From Anaerolineales bacterium (lineage in GTDB: Bacteria; Chloroflexota; Anaerolineae; Anaerolineales; Villigracilaceae): a stretch of 8,117 nucleotides of DNA. Shown here piece by piece: positions 6,442-8,117 of this stretch; positions within the stretch are counted from its first letter, which is position 1; each line of letters starts with the position of its first letter. The stretch is from NCBI GenBank assembly GCA_016789485.1, contig JAEURE010000108.1, positions 1 through 8,117 on the forward strand, written 5' to 3'. The position numbers were made by a program, and so were the translations under genes. The notes under the pieces were generated by a model. It ran no database searches. It saw only the letters and a list, made by a program, of their open reading frames with translations, and was not told where the DNA came from.

Positions 6442-8111
6442 ACGTCACCTGTAAATCCTTTCTCAATTTCAGCGCGAGCAAATGACAAAGCCTGTTCCCT
6501 GCTCTCGATCTTTCCAGCAGCCTGATTCTCTCGGATGGATTCCAACAATTGGCCAATTACAGGACCAGGTGCAAGACTCAATTCTTTCATCAGGTCGTGT
6601 CCATCTATCAGACGCGGCGGAGCAACCACCTCTTCGGGACGCTCCCAATAATTCTCAAGGAGGATGCGTGCAACATCAAGATAAGCCGTCCACGTTTCAA
6701 GTGTGAGTTCGTTGGCAGAAGTGCCGCGCAGATCCGCAAGCCCAAGCAAAATAAGATCAATACCTGCCTTGCCGCTATCACGAAAGAAACGATATATGGC
6801 CTTTCGCGACGGGGTTTGCTTATCATTTAACAAGCGGGTGCCAAAAAAATGAATCCGCATGTGATGTTTGACAATGGCATGAATTCGTTCCACTTCATCA
6901 TTGCTAAGGTTGAAGGAGCGCGCCCGCTCGGCGGCAATTTCAGCACCTTGCACGTCATGATCGAAAAAGCGGATGCGCCCCGTTGCATCGATCGTCTTTG
7001 TGTCCGGCTTGCAAACATCATGATACAGCGCGGCAAAAAAAAGCAGTGCGCGATGAGAGCGGTCGATATTAAGCGGCTGGGCGAAATGCCGGGCGATCTG
7101 CTCACGGAAACGTCCGAGACGCAAACCAAGCAGGCCTGTAAACATGTCGTTCGTTTTGTCCGCATCGTATCCGACGCGCAAGCCTGAGATGACCTGATCG
7201 AGATAATCCAAAACTGAAAGAGTGTGAGTCCATACATCATGGATGTGCGGCAGGGATTGCTCCACGCCCTTCATTTTGACCAGCTCAGGCATTAAGTGCG
7301 AAAGCACACCGAGCATTTCCAAGGCGCGGATGGAGGCATCCGCTTTGGGTCCTTGCAGGATTTTGAAGACCTCGTCTCGCAGGCGCTCGGGAGAGATGCG
7401 CCCAAGTTGATCAGCAGCTTCTTTCATCCATCCGCGGGTGGGCTTGTCGATGGTGAAACCAAAAGCAGCAGCTTGACGCACTGCGCGCAAAATGCGGACT
7501 GGGTCATCAGACATTGCAGTTGAAGAACAAGCGCGGATGAGTTTGGCACGAAGATCCTTTGCCCCGTCAAGCGGGTCAAGGATGGTGTTATCGCGCAAAT
7601 TGTATGCCATTGCATTGATCGTGAAATCGCGGGCGCGCAAATCTTCCTCCAGAGTGGCGCCGCGATAGGTGGCAAAATCAAGGAAGGTGTGCGTGCCATC
7701 TTCATTGGTTAGCACAATTCGACCCGTGTCGCGCTCGTCATCCAGGGGAAGGAAATCAGCGCCAAGTGCGTTGGCAACTTTTCGAGCGAGGGAAATGCCA
7801 TTCGCCGGCAAAGCAAAATCAAAGTCGGGTGAGAAGCGGGAAGTTAAAAGATCACGCACCGCGCCGCCGACAAGATAAATTTCCTGCTCAGGGAGCAGGG
7901 CTTCTCTTATCCTATCGATTAAAGGCGGCAACTTAAATGGAAGTGACATAAAAATGATCTCTGGCTTTTCTTTATAACGGCTGGACAATGAGGCGCGCAA
8001 TGCCTGTTCTGGCGTGCCGCCCTGTGCGATCACGCGTCCGCGCACAAGAGCCACCCAACGACCAGCATACAGCGAGTTTTGTTTTTTGGAATTGGCAGTC
8101 TCTTCGTTCAT
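6438..8111 (-). CDS. cca: CCA-adding enzyme / poly(A) polymerase family nucleotidyltransferase with HD domain and extra N-terminal domain
   Basis: This 557-residue protein is a class II nucleotidyltransferase, which adds CCA (or part of it, or poly(A)) to RNA 3' ends, chiefly tRNA. Motifs are YLVGGAVRD (79-87); the metal-binding D96-x-D98 in SPDFDFA; the third acidic strand FLDFATYR (D145); motif B DLRARDFTINAMAY (157-170); DDPVRILRAVR (202-212); and SPERLRDEVFKIL (240-252). After the head comes an HD phosphohydrolase domain with H296, H364-D365, HH 416-417 and D460 visible. About 55 residues precede the catalytic core and look like a separate small domain (YAGRWVALVRGRVIAQGGTPEQAL), reminiscent of DUF5678. 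The start is the first ATG; only 6 nt upstream remain in the window, so its ribosome site cannot be judged. ATG at 7949 (Met55) would give a bare enzyme but has no good Shine-Dalgarno site. Full CCA, A-only, CC-only and poly(A) activities cannot be told apart by eye. It is the first visible gene of the run and overlaps the exonuclease gene. Confidence 0.88.
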   Translation of the reverse strand: MNEETANSKKQNSLYAGRWVALVRGRVIAQGGTPEQALRASLSSRYKEKPEIIFMSLPFKLPPLIDRIREALLPEQEIYLVGGAVRDLLTSRFSPDFDFALPANGISLARKVANALGADFLPLDDERDTGRIVLTNEDGTHTFLDFATYRGATLEEDLRARDFTINAMAYNLRDNTILDPLDGAKDLRAKLIRACSSTAMSDDPVRILRAVRQAAAFGFTIDKPTRGWMKEAADQLGRISPERLRDEVFKILQGPKADASIRALEMLGVLSHLMPELVKMKGVEQSLPHIHDVWTHTLSVLDYLDQVISGLRVGYDADKTNDMFTGLLGLRLGRFREQIARHFAQPLNIDRSHRALLFFAALYHDVCKPDTKTIDATGRIRFFDHDVQGAEIAAERARSFNLSNDEVERIHAIVKHHMRIHFFGTRLLNDKQTPSRKAIYRFFRDSGKAGIDLILLGLADLRGTSANELTLETWTAYLDVARILLENYWERPEEVVAPPRLIDGHDLMKELSLAPGPVIGQLLESIRENQAAGKIESREQALSFARAEIEKGFTGDV

Positions 8112-8117
8112 TTTATC

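Noticed and set aside
7947..7949. Met55 as the true start of the cca-like gene
   Set aside because: There is no good Shine-Dalgarno site before it, and the upstream residues resemble a structured small domain. It is kept only as a lesser alternative.
1..8117. Mobile element, CRISPR array, tRNA/rRNA gene or defence system
   Set aside because: No transposase, integrase, regular spacer-repeat array, cloverleaf-like sequence or defence-type domain was found on either strand. The DEDDy nuclease alone is not enough to claim a defence role.

Overview
This is an 8.1 kb piece of ordinary bacterial chromosome at moderate G+C. It holds seven protein-coding genes, packed tightly except for one intergenic promoter region. 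No rRNA, tRNA, CRISPR array, insertion sequence or phage gene is visible. The gene style suggests an environmental member of the Chloroflexota, perhaps Anaerolineae: a pyruvate phosphate dikinase (PPDK) with a lysine/alanine tail, a CCA-adding-type enzyme with a small extra N-terminal domain, and heptamer and palindromic repeats placed inside a coding sequence. This assignment is inference from memory of such genomes and not a database result.

Left part (+ strand, 1-1588): the C-terminal end of a class I SAM-dependent methyltransferase, overlapping by 4 nt the start of hemW, a radical-SAM heme chaperone. hemW has intact catalytic motifs but carries three repeat-like segments in its C-terminal third: two imperfect 7-nt tandem repeats and one perfect 14-bp palindrome.

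Middle (- strand, 1589-4426): ppdK, a complete PPDK that interconverts pyruvate and PEP. Its last 35 residues form a histone-H1-like Lys/Ala/Val tail. Its stop codon directly abuts the hemW stop codon, with no bases between them. A 193-nt AT-rich intergenic region separates ppdK from a divergent gene for a stand-alone CheY-like response regulator (+, 4620-5051).

Right part (- strand, 8111-5119): a compact run transcribed as cca/pcnB-like nucleotidyltransferase with HD domain, then a small DEDDy-type 3'-5' exonuclease (4-nt ATGA overlap), then an alpha/beta hydrolase (21-nt gap). It probably forms one operon. A strong bidirectional intrinsic terminator at 5072-5115 ends both this run and the response-regulator gene.

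How the genes relate: the most suggestive functional pairing is the translational coupling of a tRNA 3'-end-synthesis-type enzyme with a small 3'-5' exonuclease. The other neighbours look like unrelated housekeeping genes. I see no convincing new multi-gene defence or mobile system. The unusual content is at the level of protein tails, added domains and repeats inserted into coding sequence.
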